Source: DATMNR01 sp963702765 | GTDB lineage: Bacteria > Chloroflexota > Ktedonobacteria > Ktedonobacterales > Ktedonobacteraceae | Length of the DNA stretch: 64,000 nt | Assembly (NCBI GenBank): GCA_963702765.1 | Contig: CAVPEB010000001.1 | Span: 45,357-109,356, forward strand | Reading direction: 5' to 3' | In this document: positions 63,647-64,000 of the stretch, piece by piece | Numbering within the stretch: position 1 is the first letter of the stretch | How the letters are laid out: each line of letters begins with the position of its first letter | Made by a program: the position numbers and the translations under genes | The notes under the pieces: model-generated | The model's database searches: none | Told to the model about the DNA's origin: nothing | Seen by the model: only the letters and a program-made list of their open reading frames with translations

Positions 63647-63797
63647 ACAGAAATTATGGAGAGGATGAGAATGAATGAAATAAAGGAAATTTAGGAAAGG
63701 TGATATCTTGATGGAGTATCTGTCCATGAGGTATAAACTTATCTTTGTCACCAGCAACATAATTTTCGCCAATGTTTTGCATTCAGAGGAGGCTAAT

Positions 63798-63914
63798 ATG
63801 GGTACTCAAACCATTATCATCCTAATGCTCATGACGTTTATCATTGGATTGGTCGTGGGGATGATCTTGGCTGTCGAGTTACTTGTTGAAATACAGCCCT
63901 ACATGGAGATGTAA
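63798..63914 (+). CDS. Very small membrane protein, 38 residues
   Basis: GAGGAGG lies 5 bases before the ATG at 63798. The protein is one membrane helix (IIILMLMTFIIGLVVGMILA) with an acidic end (VELLVEIQPYMEM). The strong ribosome-binding site supports it over the longer frame from 63708. Function unknown. Confidence 0.5.
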   Translation: MGTQTIIILMLMTFIIGLVVGMILAVELLVEIQPYMEM

Positions 63915-64000
63915 GCACTCCTGCAGGCATTACTTCGGGATGTGTAGCATATGGCTACACGTCCTTACTTGTCGTTGTGCTGTGAGTCTTCTGAAGAGTG

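Overview
The window looks like part of a chromosome of a Ktedonobacteria-type member of the Chloroflexota. This rests on the mix of gene families and their similarity to proteins I remember from that group: helix-turn-helix/NB-ARC/TPR proteins with kinesin-light-chain-type repeats, SpoIIE-type PP2C phosphatases, the phytoene/squalene synthase variant with the NILRN..ED motif, many SDR enzymes, DUF5808, and TnpB and IS110 elements. It also rests on the moderate G+C with purine-rich Shine-Dalgarno sites. No rRNA or tRNA gene was recognised, so the placement is an inference.

Layout. 1-8 kb: end of a GT9 glycosyltransferase, a HEAT-like protein, a frameshifted radical SAM protein, a nucleoside phosphorylase, a large HTH-NB-ARC-TPR protein and two small genes. 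8-11 kb: valyl-tRNA synthetase behind a valine T-box leader with its own promoter. 11-13 kb: a phytoene/squalene synthase followed by the C-terminal stump of a geranylgeranyl-reductase-like flavoprotein, then small genes. 13-19 kb: SDR enzymes, a LigD-type phosphoesterase, a sugar-isomerase-like TIM barrel and IlvD, perhaps a sugar or sugar-acid catabolic set. 19-24 kb: a membrane PP2C phosphatase, dapB with two compensating frameshifts, and a membrane-anchored alpha/beta hydrolase with a small membrane partner. 24-27 kb: an HD phosphohydrolase next to an IS607-like element with decayed tnpA and intact tnpB. 27-34 kb: two acyl-CoA-type enzymes, a membrane glycosyltransferase-like protein, a GMC oxidoreductase and small proteins. 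36-38 kb: a G+C-rich IS110-family element whose transposase has an in-frame TGA. 38-50 kb: amidohydrolase, crotonase, Tag glycosylase, HIBADH-like dehydrogenase, membrane sensor-like protein, aldo/keto reductase, His-rich zinc-ribbon surface protein, MFS transporter, rubrerythrin, sulfatase and a YbdK-type ligase. 50-53 kb: two single-pass surface proteins, one GH18-like and one C39-peptidase-like. 53-58 kb: an operon of 6-phosphogluconate dehydrogenase, glucose-6-phosphate dehydrogenase and phosphoglucose isomerase, the oxidative pentose phosphate entry steps. 58-64 kb: a lipoprotein, a decayed HTH-NB-ARC-TPR gene, small membrane proteins and a decayed sigma-factor-like gene.

The striking global property is the number of single-base frameshifts and in-frame stops in otherwise well-conserved genes: about 17 indels in 12 loci plus five or six nonsense codons. 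Many indels lie in short homopolymers. Raw-read indel errors, true gene decay, or for one or two sites translational recoding could each contribute. The sequence alone cannot separate them.
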